Shown: positions 1-6,006 of the stretch, piece by piece
Numbering within the stretch: the first letter of the stretch is position 1
Layout of the letters: each line of letters starts with the position of its first letter
Assembly: GCA_023396795.1 (NCBI GenBank)
Contig: JAEWUY010000009.1
Coordinates: 1 to 7,566 of the forward strand
Source of the DNA: Bacillota bacterium
GTDB lineage: Bacteria > Bacillota_I > Bacilli_A > RFN20 > CAG-826
DNA: 7,566 bases
Direction of reading: 5' to 3'
Position numbers and translations under genes: made by a program
The notes under the pieces: model-generated
Told to the model about the DNA's origin: nothing
Databases searched by the model: none
Seen by the model: only the letters and a program-made list of their open reading frames with translations

Positions 1-73
1 TGCCATTAATATATTTGGTCGTTTTCTCGCTTTTTCGCGAAAACTTATCTTTTAAATAGGCAAATAGACCCAT
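1..73 (-). CDS. ftsY: FtsY, signal recognition particle receptor (5' end only)
   Basis: Only the first 24 codons are inside the window; the gene runs off the left edge. The protein begins MGLFAYLKDKFSRKSEKTTK and continues YING, a short amphipathic, lysine-rich start typical of Firmicutes FtsY (a GLF/FFxxLKxKFS opening followed by a K-rich stretch and a Y-x-x-G motif). The GTPase NG domain is not visible. In known biology FtsY is the SRP receptor GTPase that docks ribosome-SRP complexes at the membrane. The start ATG shares one base with the rnc stop (TAATG), and a GCAGGAAG Shine-Dalgarno lies just upstream inside rnc, so translation is probably coupled. Position directly after rnc supports ftsY, although in Bacillus smc lies between them; the opening does not resemble SMC, which starts with a FKSF-containing strand. 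The assignment rests on a short stretch plus synteny. Confidence 0.72.
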   Translation of the reverse strand, partial: MGLFAYLKDKFSRKSEKTTKYING

Positions 74-762
74 TATTTACTTCCTGCTTTTTTGGCTAGA
101 GCATTTTTAGCGGCTTCTTGTTCAGCGGCCTTTTTGCTAGGACCACTACCCCGTCCCAAAACAACATCGCCATCTAAAACAACTTCCATCTCATAAATTC
201 GATCATGAGCCGGACCAGAAACGCTAACTTGACGAAAGGTAACTGAATGTCGATGTTCAAGTTGGGTTTCTTCTTGTAAACGCGACTTATAATCAATTGT
301 TTTTTCGGGAGTGTAATTGATAATATCGTGTTCAAAAATACGTTTAACAATTCCATAGGCAACTTTATAGCCCGAATCAATATAAGCCGCACCAATAAAA
401 GCTTCAAAAACGTTTTCTAACATCTTGTCCGATTTACTTATTTCGCCGCTAAAACTATTGCCAACGATTATATAGTCGGCTAAATGATGATAGCGTGCGT
501 ATTTCGCGAGAGCTTTGGTATTAACCAAAGAACTACGAAGTTTTGTTAAAAAGCCTTGATCGCAATCGGGATGGGCCTTAAATGATAAATCGGCGACTGC
601 GGCTCCGAGAATGGCATCACCAAGAAATTCAAAACGTTCATAATCTTCGTGGCAACTTTTGGCGTCGAGATTATAAGAAGGATGAGTAAAAGCTAACTCA
701 TAGGCATGAAAATCTTTGGGTTTTAGGTGAAAATAACGAAATAATTTTGCTAATCTATGCAT
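73..762 (-). CDS. rnc: Ribonuclease III
   Basis: This 229-residue protein has normal length for RNase III, which cleaves double-stranded RNA in rRNA precursors and mRNAs. The catalytic domain covers about residues 5-150 and holds the signature ERFEFLGD (42-49; metal ligands E45 and D49) and ENVFEAFIGA (116-125; E120). The dsRNA-binding domain covers about 155-226, from DYKSRLQEETQ to GSGPSKKAAEQEAAKNAL. Position 117 is Asn (codon 412-414, AAC) where the family normally has Asp (Aquifex D107, E. coli D114). The start chosen is ATG at 762, giving the usual N-terminus and an AAAGGAA Shine-Dalgarno 10 nt upstream; the ORF stays open to 852 but that extension lies in plsX and has no family similarity. 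It overlaps the plsX stop by 8 nt and the ftsY start by 1 nt, so it sits in one operon with both. Confidence 0.96.
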   Translation of the reverse strand: MHRLAKLFRYFHLKPKDFHAYELAFTHPSYNLDAKSCHEDYERFEFLGDAILGAAVADLSFKAHPDCDQGFLTKLRSSLVNTKALAKYARYHHLADYIIVGNSFSGEISKSDKMLENVFEAFIGAAYIDSGYKVAYGIVKRIFEHDIINYTPEKTIDYKSRLQEETQLEHRHSVTFRQVSVSGPAHDRIYEMEVVLDGDVVLGRGSGPSKKAAEQEAAKNALAKKAGSK

Positions 763-1735
763 CTTGTTTAATTCCTTTTTCGATTTGAGTGGGGATTTCA
801 GCTTTAGCGAGACGATAAGCAACGCGCAAGGCGTGCATGAAAGCATGTCCATCGCTTGAGCCGTGAGCCTTAACAGCCACCTTGCTAATGCCTAAAAACA
901 TCGCTCCCCCATAGTTTTTATAATTTAAAGCATCGGACATTGTTCGAAAACCTTTTTTTGATAACAAATAGCCAATTTTTGAAAAGGCATTACGCTTAAA
1001 GGCGTCTTTTATCATTCCTGACATCATTTTGGCCAAGCCTTCCGTGGACTTTAAAAAGACGTTACCGGTAAAACCATCAGTGACAATAACATCGGCCTGC
1101 CCATTTAAAGCATCACGAGCTTCAACATTTCCCATGAAACCAGGGAAATGACCTTCAAGTAATTTAAATGCTTCTTTTGATTCCGGTGAGCCCTTCTCAG
1201 GTTCCGAGCCATTGGATAATAAATAAACTTTCGGCTCTAAAACATCGAGAACGCTTTGTGAATAAAGTTTACCCATCAATGCAAACTGAACGAGTTCTTG
1301 CGGTGAATTTTCATTGGAAGCACCAATATCAAGAATAACGACTTGCTTACCAAGAAAACGCGTTGGAAATGGAGAAATAAGCGCGGGGCGAAGCACACCC
1401 GGCAATTTCTTAAGACGTATTGAGGTTGCTCCTAAGTAAGCTCCGGTGCTGCCCGAAGAAACAATCGCATCGGCATTTTGCTCAAGGACTTGGTCAATAG
1501 CTATCGACATTGAAGCCCCTTTGGCGCGAATGGCATCCATAACTCCGGCTTCCATTGGCAAAATATCACGAGCATCGATAAGCTTGGCTTTATCTTTTAA
1601 TAAAGAAAGCTCCTCAAGTTTACCAACGGCCGTGATTTCAACGTCTTGATGATCTTTTAAAAAGGCGAGAACGCCTTCAACAGTGGCAGCGCTTCCTAAG
1701 TCTCCGCCCATCATATCCACAACAATTTTAATCAT
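755..1735 (-). CDS. plsX: Phosphate acyltransferase PlsX
   Basis: This 326-residue protein matches the PlsX family, which interconverts acyl-ACP and acyl-phosphate at the membrane surface so that PlsY can acylate glycerol-3-phosphate. Visible family landmarks are VVDMMGGD (5-12), the SSGSTGAYLG loop (93-102), PGVLRPAL (112-119), LDIGASNENSPQELVQFALMG (135-155), SNGSEPEKG (174-182), VTDGFTGNVFLKS (218-230) and VAVKAHGSSDGHAF (286-299). The start chosen is ATG at 1735, because the family begins right at (M)xIxVDxMGGD and an AAGAAGGT Shine-Dalgarno lies 7 nt upstream; the in-frame ATG at 1771 would add 12 residues that fall inside an upstream palindrome. It ends with TAG inside the first codons of rnc. 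Unlike Bacillus, no fabD, fabG or acpP follows it. Together with FakA in the same window it suggests use of imported fatty acids. Confidence 0.96.
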   Translation of the reverse strand: MIKIVVDMMGGDLGSAATVEGVLAFLKDHQDVEITAVGKLEELSLLKDKAKLIDARDILPMEAGVMDAIRAKGASMSIAIDQVLEQNADAIVSSGSTGAYLGATSIRLKKLPGVLRPALISPFPTRFLGKQVVILDIGASNENSPQELVQFALMGKLYSQSVLDVLEPKVYLLSNGSEPEKGSPESKEAFKLLEGHFPGFMGNVEARDALNGQADVIVTDGFTGNVFLKSTEGLAKMMSGMIKDAFKRNAFSKIGYLLSKKGFRTMSDALNYKNYGGAMFLGISKVAVKAHGSSDGHAFMHALRVAYRLAKAEIPTQIEKGIKQDA

Positions 1736-1754
1736 AGTTTCTACCTTCTTTGTT

Positions 1755-1783
1755 ATTTTAACATTTACCATCGTTTATCTAAA
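1755..1783 (-). promoter_or_regulatory. Candidate sigma-A-type promoter for plsX
   Basis: In the 68-nt gap between recG and plsX, the minus strand reads TTTAGA (1783-1778), a 17-nt spacer, then TAAAAT (1760-1755) preceded by TG at 1763-1762, i.e. an extended -10. The -35 matches the consensus at 4 of 6 positions and the -10 at 5 of 6. Predicted initiation near 1748 would leave a leader of about 13 nt, just enough to hold the AAGAAGGT Shine-Dalgarno. The -35 and spacer lie inside the 1768-1795 palindrome. plsX-rnc-ftsY could thus be driven separately as well as by read-through from recG. Confidence 0.5.
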
Positions 1784-1795
1784 TAAAAACGATGG
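1768..1795. promoter_or_regulatory. Perfect 9-bp-arm inverted repeat upstream of plsX (candidate operator)
   Basis: Arms CCATCGTTT (1768-1776) and AAACGATGG (1787-1795) are perfectly complementary, separated by 10 nt. No T-run follows on either strand, so it does not look like an intrinsic terminator. It covers the -35 and most of the spacer of the candidate plsX promoter, which is the classic placement for a dimeric repressor. It does not resemble the FapR or FabT operator consensus as I recall them. It could alternatively act as an RNA hairpin at the end of the recG message. Confidence 0.6.
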
Positions 1796-1803
1796 CGCGC
1801 TAG

Positions 1804-3801
1804 TTAGACATTTGTAAATTTAGCTAAGGAAATTTCTTTTTTCGCACGATTAATAATTGCTCGATTCGTTATCGCCTTTTCATTAGCTAAAAGATCTTTC
1901 GCATCATTGCGCGCAGCTTCAAACATTTTAAAGTCATCAATCAAATTCACGAATTCAAAACTCGCAATGCCTGATTGGCGAAAACCGCTCAATTCGCCAG
2001 GACCACGTCTTCGCAAATCTTCTTCAGCAATAAAAAAGCCATCATTTGATTGGACTAAAACATTTAGTTTATCTTTTTCGTCTTCATCATCGCCATCATA
2101 AACAAGCAGGCAAGTAGCTTCCTGACCATCGCGACCAATCCGACCACGTAATTGATGGAGGCTTGCTAAACCAAACGACGTCGGAGCGTATATCACCATC
2201 GTTGATGCTTCTTTAACATCGATTCCAACTTCGATAACGCTGGTGGAAACAATAATCGGTGTTTTGCCGCTTACAAAGTCGCTTAAAGCGTATGTTTTAT
2301 CTTCGATACTCATTTGTCCGTGGAGAAGACTAACTTGCCCAGGATAGGCTTTTTCGTAGTGTTTAAATAGCTCCTCAACCGAAACTAAACCTCGCCCGCT
2401 AAAATCAATAACTGGAGCTACAATATAAATGCGCTTATCTTGGGCTAAAGCCATCTTGATTGTTTTATCAATTAACCCATCATTCATTGGAACAACTTTT
2501 GTTACTATGTTACGTTGTCGAAACGGGAATTCCGATAAAGTCGAAACATCTAAATCACCATATAGGGTTAGAGCCAGGGTTCGAGGAATAGGCGTAGCTG
2601 ACATTAACAACAAATCAGCATGTTCGCCTTTAGAAGCCAAAAGCAAACGTTGGTTAACTCCAAAGCGATGCTGCTCATCAATAACCGCCAATCCAAGCGA
2701 AGAAAAATTGACGTCTTCCGAGAATAAAGCATGCGTGCCAATAACTAGGTCAATTTTATGGTTAATCAAACCCATATTAATCTGAAAACGCTCTTTTTTA
2801 GGCGTCGATCCTAATAGTAAGGCAATCCGCATCGGCATATCTTTAAACAATTCGCGTAGCGTTTTAAAATGTTGGCGAGCTAAAGCATCAGTCGGAGCCA
2901 TTAACGCTCCTTGGTCATTACGCAAATAATTAGCGTAAAAACCTAACGCCGCGACAAGAGTTTTGCCCGTTCCGACATCTCCTTGTAAAAGACGATACAT
3001 CAAACTGCGTTCATCCATATCTTTTATGATTTCAGCGACTGATTGTATTTGATCATTAGTTAATTTATAAGGTAGAGTACGAATAAACGCTTTAAGTTTA
3101 TCGCGATCGATATACTGTCGTTCATTTTTAATTAGTTGCTTATTTTGATTGCGAATAATTTGCGTTTTCAATGAAAAAAGTAAACATTCTTCGTATTTTA
3201 AGACGCGGAGACCATCATAAATATCTTTTTGGCTAAAGGGTCGGTGCACAAGATGTAAAGCCTCTTCTTTATCAAGCAAACGATACTTCTCGCGAAGGGT
3301 TTTTGGTACATCACTAATAATTGGATCTTCTTTGTTGAGAAAAGCCTTTTCCACTAAGTGAGCAAACTGATAATTACTAAGAGCCATCGGCAAAGAATAA
3401 ATAGGACGAAGGTAGTCGCCTTTAGGTGCTTCACCTTTGGTTAAGTTAATCATGTTTAGTTTATTTTTGTAGTAATCATAAAGAGCGATTAATGTATAAG
3501 TACTTTCTTCATCGAGCATTTTGCTTAAATATGGGCGATTCCAAGCTTCGACCGCAAAAGTATTGCCTTTTCTACTCGTAAATGAAAAACGAGTGAGTGA
3601 AGCTTTGGAAAAGCGCGAATTGACAGGAGGGCGCGTCACTTTACCGACTAATACAACACGTTCTTTGTCTTTTAAATTTAATTCTCTAGTTGGCTCGAGA
3701 TTATCATATTTACGAGGTAAATGAAAAATAATGTCTTCATAGGTATATAAACCCATTTCGTAAAGGGCTTGATTAATTCGTGGAGACTTCGAAAATTTCA
3801 T
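1804..3801 (-). CDS. recG: ATP-dependent DNA helicase RecG
   Basis: This 665-residue protein is a complete RecG, the double-stranded DNA translocase that remodels stalled forks and Holliday junctions. The N-terminal wedge/OB region covers about 1-200. The helicase core then shows Walker A GDVGTGKT (274-281), motif Ia MAPTDALARQH (301-311), motif II DEQHRFGV (375-382), motif III SATPIPRT (401-408), motif V SVIEVGIDV (521-529) and motif VI QLRGRIGR (550-557). The C-terminal translocation (TRG) region EEDLRRRGPGELSGFRQSG is at 593-611. It is slightly shorter than Bacillus RecG at the N-terminus, but the wedge start NQALYEMGLYTYEDIIFHLPRKYD is intact. No convincing Shine-Dalgarno precedes the ATG; an extended -10 ends 6 nt before it, suggesting leaderless translation. 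It is the first gene of the recG-plsX-rnc-ftsY unit. Confidence 0.97.
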   Translation of the reverse strand: MKFSKSPRINQALYEMGLYTYEDIIFHLPRKYDNLEPTRELNLKDKERVVLVGKVTRPPVNSRFSKASLTRFSFTSRKGNTFAVEAWNRPYLSKMLDEESTYTLIALYDYYKNKLNMINLTKGEAPKGDYLRPIYSLPMALSNYQFAHLVEKAFLNKEDPIISDVPKTLREKYRLLDKEEALHLVHRPFSQKDIYDGLRVLKYEECLLFSLKTQIIRNQNKQLIKNERQYIDRDKLKAFIRTLPYKLTNDQIQSVAEIIKDMDERSLMYRLLQGDVGTGKTLVAALGFYANYLRNDQGALMAPTDALARQHFKTLRELFKDMPMRIALLLGSTPKKERFQINMGLINHKIDLVIGTHALFSEDVNFSSLGLAVIDEQHRFGVNQRLLLASKGEHADLLLMSATPIPRTLALTLYGDLDVSTLSEFPFRQRNIVTKVVPMNDGLIDKTIKMALAQDKRIYIVAPVIDFSGRGLVSVEELFKHYEKAYPGQVSLLHGQMSIEDKTYALSDFVSGKTPIIVSTSVIEVGIDVKEASTMVIYAPTSFGLASLHQLRGRIGRDGQEATCLLVYDGDDEDEKDKLNVLVQSNDGFFIAEEDLRRRGPGELSGFRQSGIASFEFVNLIDDFKMFEAARNDAKDLLANEKAITNRAIINRAKKEISLAKFTNV

Positions 3802-3807
3802 AGCCTA

Positions 3808-3836
3808 ATTTTAGCAAATTATGGGCGCGTAATCAA
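3808..3836 (-). promoter_or_regulatory. Candidate promoter of recG, positioned for a leaderless transcript
   Basis: The minus strand reads TTGATT (3836-3831), a 17-nt spacer, and TAAAAT (3813-3808) preceded by TGC, making an extended -10 (TTGCTAAAAT). Only six bases (TAGGCT) separate the -10 from the recG ATG at 3801, so initiation 7 nt after the -10 would fall on the A of the start codon. The -35 starts inside the T-run of the fakA terminator, so the two elements abut. Confidence 0.6.
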
Positions 3837-3856
3837 AAAAGACCGTTTCCGGTCTT
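3835..3856 (-). terminator. Intrinsic terminator of the asp23-fakA unit
   Basis: On the minus strand a 7-bp stem AAGACCG/CGGTCTT (3856-3850 with 3845-3839) is capped by a GAAA tetraloop and runs directly into a run of six T (3840-3835). It starts 8 nt after the fakA stop codon. Stem, stable tetraloop and T-run make a textbook rho-independent terminator. It separates fakA from recG. Confidence 0.9.
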
Positions 3857-3863
3857 CGTATAT

Positions 3864-5516
3864 TTATTCAACGCCAATTAGAAAGGAATAAACGGGTTGT
3901 TGACCACGCTTGATATCGATTTCGAGTTCTGGATATTTCTCAAATAAAGCTTCGCTTAATTGTGATTCTTCACCTTCGGTTACATCTTCGCCAAGAATAA
4001 CCGTCAATATCGCGGAACTTTCGTTAACCATCGAGGCTACAAGCTCATAAAGAGCTTCAATTTTATCTTTAACACATACGATAATCGATTTGTTTTTAAA
4101 GCCCATATAATAGCCCTTTGTCACATGAACGCCTTCGATATCAGTATCTTTGATAGCGTAGGTGACCGAACCCGAGACAACATTTTTAAGAGCGGCTTTC
4201 ATTTCTTTAAAATTTTCTTCGGGATCTAAATCGGGATTAAACATCATGGCGGCGACAATACCTTGTGGAATTGTTTTGCTGGGCACAACACGGGCAATCG
4301 TCTCGCCTTCAACGACATCGCAAGCTTGTGAAGCGGCCATAACAATATTTGAGTTATTCGGTAATATATAAACATTCCGAGCGTGAACTTTATCAATCGC
4401 CGTTAAAAAGTCTTCTGTCGCGGGGTTCATTGTTTGTCCGCCACTTACGACATAATCAACGCCGATATCCGAAAAGATCTGATTAAGTCCTTCTCCAGCG
4501 CTCACGGCAATTAAGGCATATTCCTTTAAAGGTTTTTCTTCCTTTTGGTCTTGGTGTAAATTATCCGCACCCATCTCTAAATGACTATGTTGTTCAGTCA
4601 TATTTTCGATTTTCAAAGTGACGAATTCCCCGAAGTTTTGGGCATAATTCAAAATTGATCCTGGTTCAAGAGTGTGAACATGGACTTTGACAATATCTTC
4701 ATCGCGAACGACGACAAGAGAATTTCCGTGACTGCTTAAAACATTAGTAAAACGTTTTTCGACAAACGGCTTTTTAACGGCATCGGGGCCAATTCGCAAG
4801 ATGAACTCTGTACAATAGCCAAATTCGTCACTACTTTTTTCACCTAGAAATTCCGAAATAGGAACCTTATCATCGAAAACCGTCGCTTGTGATTTTTCAA
4901 CGACATCACCAAGCAATGCTTTTTCCATGCCTTCGAGAATCGTCACTAAACCATAACCACCACTATCAACAACACCAACTTCTTTCAAAATTGGGAGTAA
5001 TTCTGGTGTTCTTAATAAAGAAGCCCGAGCTTCAGAAAGTAAATAAGCAAAAGCTTTTTCGATGGTCATTTCACTAGTAACATATGTGAGCATGGCTTTT
5101 GAAGATTCACGAACAACAGTGAGAATCGTTCCTTCAACTGGGCGAATAACGGCTTTATAAGCGACTTCACTGCCATTAACAAAAGCTTCAGCCAAGTCAA
5201 GAGCATTCATCGATTTTTTGCCTTCTAATGATTGCGAAAAACCGCGAAAGATTTGACTGGTAATAACACCCGAATTACCACGAGCGCCCATCAAGAGGCC
5301 TTTAGAAAAGGCCACAGCAATGGTGTAGGCATCGGTGTCATTACGATTTTGAATTTCTTTCATGCCCGAAGACATTGTTAAATTCATGTTCATTCCCGTA
5401 TCCCCATCAGGGACAGGAAAAACGTTTAAAGCATCGATTTCTGGATAATGGTTATAAAGATTATTCGTTCCCGAGATAATCATTTGTTTTAATAATTGGC
5501 CGTCAATATTTTTCAT
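3864..5516 (-). CDS. fakA: Fatty acid kinase ATP-binding subunit FakA (DAK2 family, YloV)
   Basis: This 550-residue protein has the length and three-part layout of FakA/YloV. The N-terminal DAK2 nucleotide-binding domain (about 1-200) carries NVFPVPDGDTGMNMN (31-45; D37 and D39 expected to bind Mg-ATP), GARGNSGVITSQIFRG (77-92) and VGVVDSGGYGL (180-190). The middle domain (about 225-310) keeps C235 and the HVH pair H279/H281, matching the zinc-binding Cys/His set described for Staphylococcus FakA. The C-terminal domain (about 330-550) has the VSGGQTMNPATEDFL and ILPNNSNI motifs typical of the family. FakA phosphorylates fatty acids held by a FakB (DegV-family) partner, giving acyl-phosphate for PlsX/PlsY. 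No FakB gene lies in the window. It starts 12 nt after the asp23 stop, with a weak TGGAAT Shine-Dalgarno, and ends at a strong terminator. Confidence 0.96.
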   Translation of the reverse strand: MKNIDGQLLKQMIISGTNNLYNHYPEIDALNVFPVPDGDTGMNMNLTMSSGMKEIQNRNDTDAYTIAVAFSKGLLMGARGNSGVITSQIFRGFSQSLEGKKSMNALDLAEAFVNGSEVAYKAVIRPVEGTILTVVRESSKAMLTYVTSEMTIEKAFAYLLSEARASLLRTPELLPILKEVGVVDSGGYGLVTILEGMEKALLGDVVEKSQATVFDDKVPISEFLGEKSSDEFGYCTEFILRIGPDAVKKPFVEKRFTNVLSSHGNSLVVVRDEDIVKVHVHTLEPGSILNYAQNFGEFVTLKIENMTEQHSHLEMGADNLHQDQKEEKPLKEYALIAVSAGEGLNQIFSDIGVDYVVSGGQTMNPATEDFLTAIDKVHARNVYILPNNSNIVMAASQACDVVEGETIARVVPSKTIPQGIVAAMMFNPDLDPEENFKEMKAALKNVVSGSVTYAIKDTDIEGVHVTKGYYMGFKNKSIIVCVKDKIEALYELVASMVNESSAILTVILGEDVTEGEESQLSEALFEKYPELEIDIKRGQQPVYSFLIGVE

Positions 5517-5528
5517 TTTGTTATTCCA

Positions 5529-5888
5529 TTAATTAATTGTTTTGAGACTTTGAACATAAACATTAATTGCCTTAAAGTTCAAATCAAACGTTTTGCCTAA
5601 AACATATTTGACTTTCTTTTGAACTTGCGAGACGACTTCTGTAATTTTAAGTCCATAAGCAACGACAATATATACATCAACTTCGTAAGTATCTTTCGTT
5701 TTTAAAACATGAACACCTTTTGAGTAGGCATCCGATTTTAAAAGTTCGGCGATATTTTCGCGAATCGAAGACTTGCTGGCCAAGCCCACAACACCATAAC
5801 ATTCGGTTGCGGCATTGCCGGCAATCGTTGCAATCGCTTCGATAGATATATTTATGTCGCCATAAGGCGTTGATTTATCAATTGTCAT
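5529..5888 (-). CDS. Asp23/Gls24-family envelope stress protein (YloU-like)
   Basis: This 119-residue protein aligns by eye along its length with Bacillus YloU: YGDINISIEAIATIAGNAATECYGVVGLAS (9-38), then a YEVDVYIVVAYGLKITEVVSQVQKKVKY core (68-95) and a NVYVQ end. The Asp23 domain occupies almost the whole chain; no signal peptide or membrane segment is seen. Family members are small cytoplasmic, often membrane-associated proteins tied to alkaline or envelope stress; the role of the YloU branch paired with FakA is not established. It lies 12 nt upstream of fakA, the same pairing as yloU-yloV. The ATG at 5888 matches the family start, but only A-rich sequence and no Shine-Dalgarno precedes it, which is unlike its neighbours plsX and rnc. 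Confidence 0.93.
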   Translation of the reverse strand: MTIDKSTPYGDINISIEAIATIAGNAATECYGVVGLASKSSIRENIAELLKSDAYSKGVHVLKTKDTYEVDVYIVVAYGLKITEVVSQVQKKVKYVLGKTFDLNFKAINVYVQSLKTIN

Positions 5889-5905
5889 TTTTTGTTTTTT
5901 ATCGC

Positions 5906-5922
5906 AAGGTAATAATTACCTT
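5906..5922. promoter_or_regulatory. Perfect 17-bp palindrome in the asp23 leader (candidate operator)
   Basis: AAGGTAAT and ATTACCTT (8-bp arms) flank a single central base. The palindrome begins at the predicted transcription start of asp23 and lies 17 nt before its ATG. With a 1-nt centre it is better suited to binding a dimeric protein as DNA than to an RNA hairpin, although a 7-bp stem with a 3-nt loop is possible. The regulator is unknown. Confidence 0.55.
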
Positions 5923-5928
5923 TTTAGA

Positions 5929-5957
5929 AATATATCACATTGAAAAGTTTATTCCAA
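5929..5957 (-). promoter_or_regulatory. Candidate promoter of asp23-fakA
   Basis: The minus strand shows TTGGAA (5957-5952), a 17-nt spacer and TATATT (5934-5929) preceded by TGA, an extended -10. The -35 matches the consensus at 4 of 6 and the -10 at 5 of 6. Initiation about 7 nt further on falls at 5922, the first base of the 17-bp palindrome, giving a leader of about 34 nt. Confidence 0.55.
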
Positions 5958-5969
5958 GAGATATATCTC
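5958..5969. repeat. 12-bp perfect palindrome GAGATATATCTC
   Basis: A self-complementary 12-mer lies immediately upstream of the candidate asp23 -35 box. This is a common place for an activator or a second operator site, but no regulator is known and the AT-rich centre makes a chance match possible. Confidence 0.35.
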
Positions 5970-6006
5970 GTCAGCATGATTAGTATAAATCATCCACCAA
6001 GTTTTC

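Noticed and set aside
763..852. Upstream extension of RNase III by 30 residues
   Set aside because: It lies wholly within plsX coding sequence, has no family similarity, and the ATG at 762 has the ribosome site and normal N-terminus.
1768..1795. Palindrome before plsX as an intrinsic terminator of recG
   Set aside because: The stem is strong enough, but neither strand carries a T-run after it, and plsX has only a 68-nt gap with promoter-like boxes overlapping it.
5976..5993. ATGATT/AATCAT repeat as a terminator of the isomerase-like gene
   Set aside because: The stem is short and AT-rich and no T-run follows on the minus strand.
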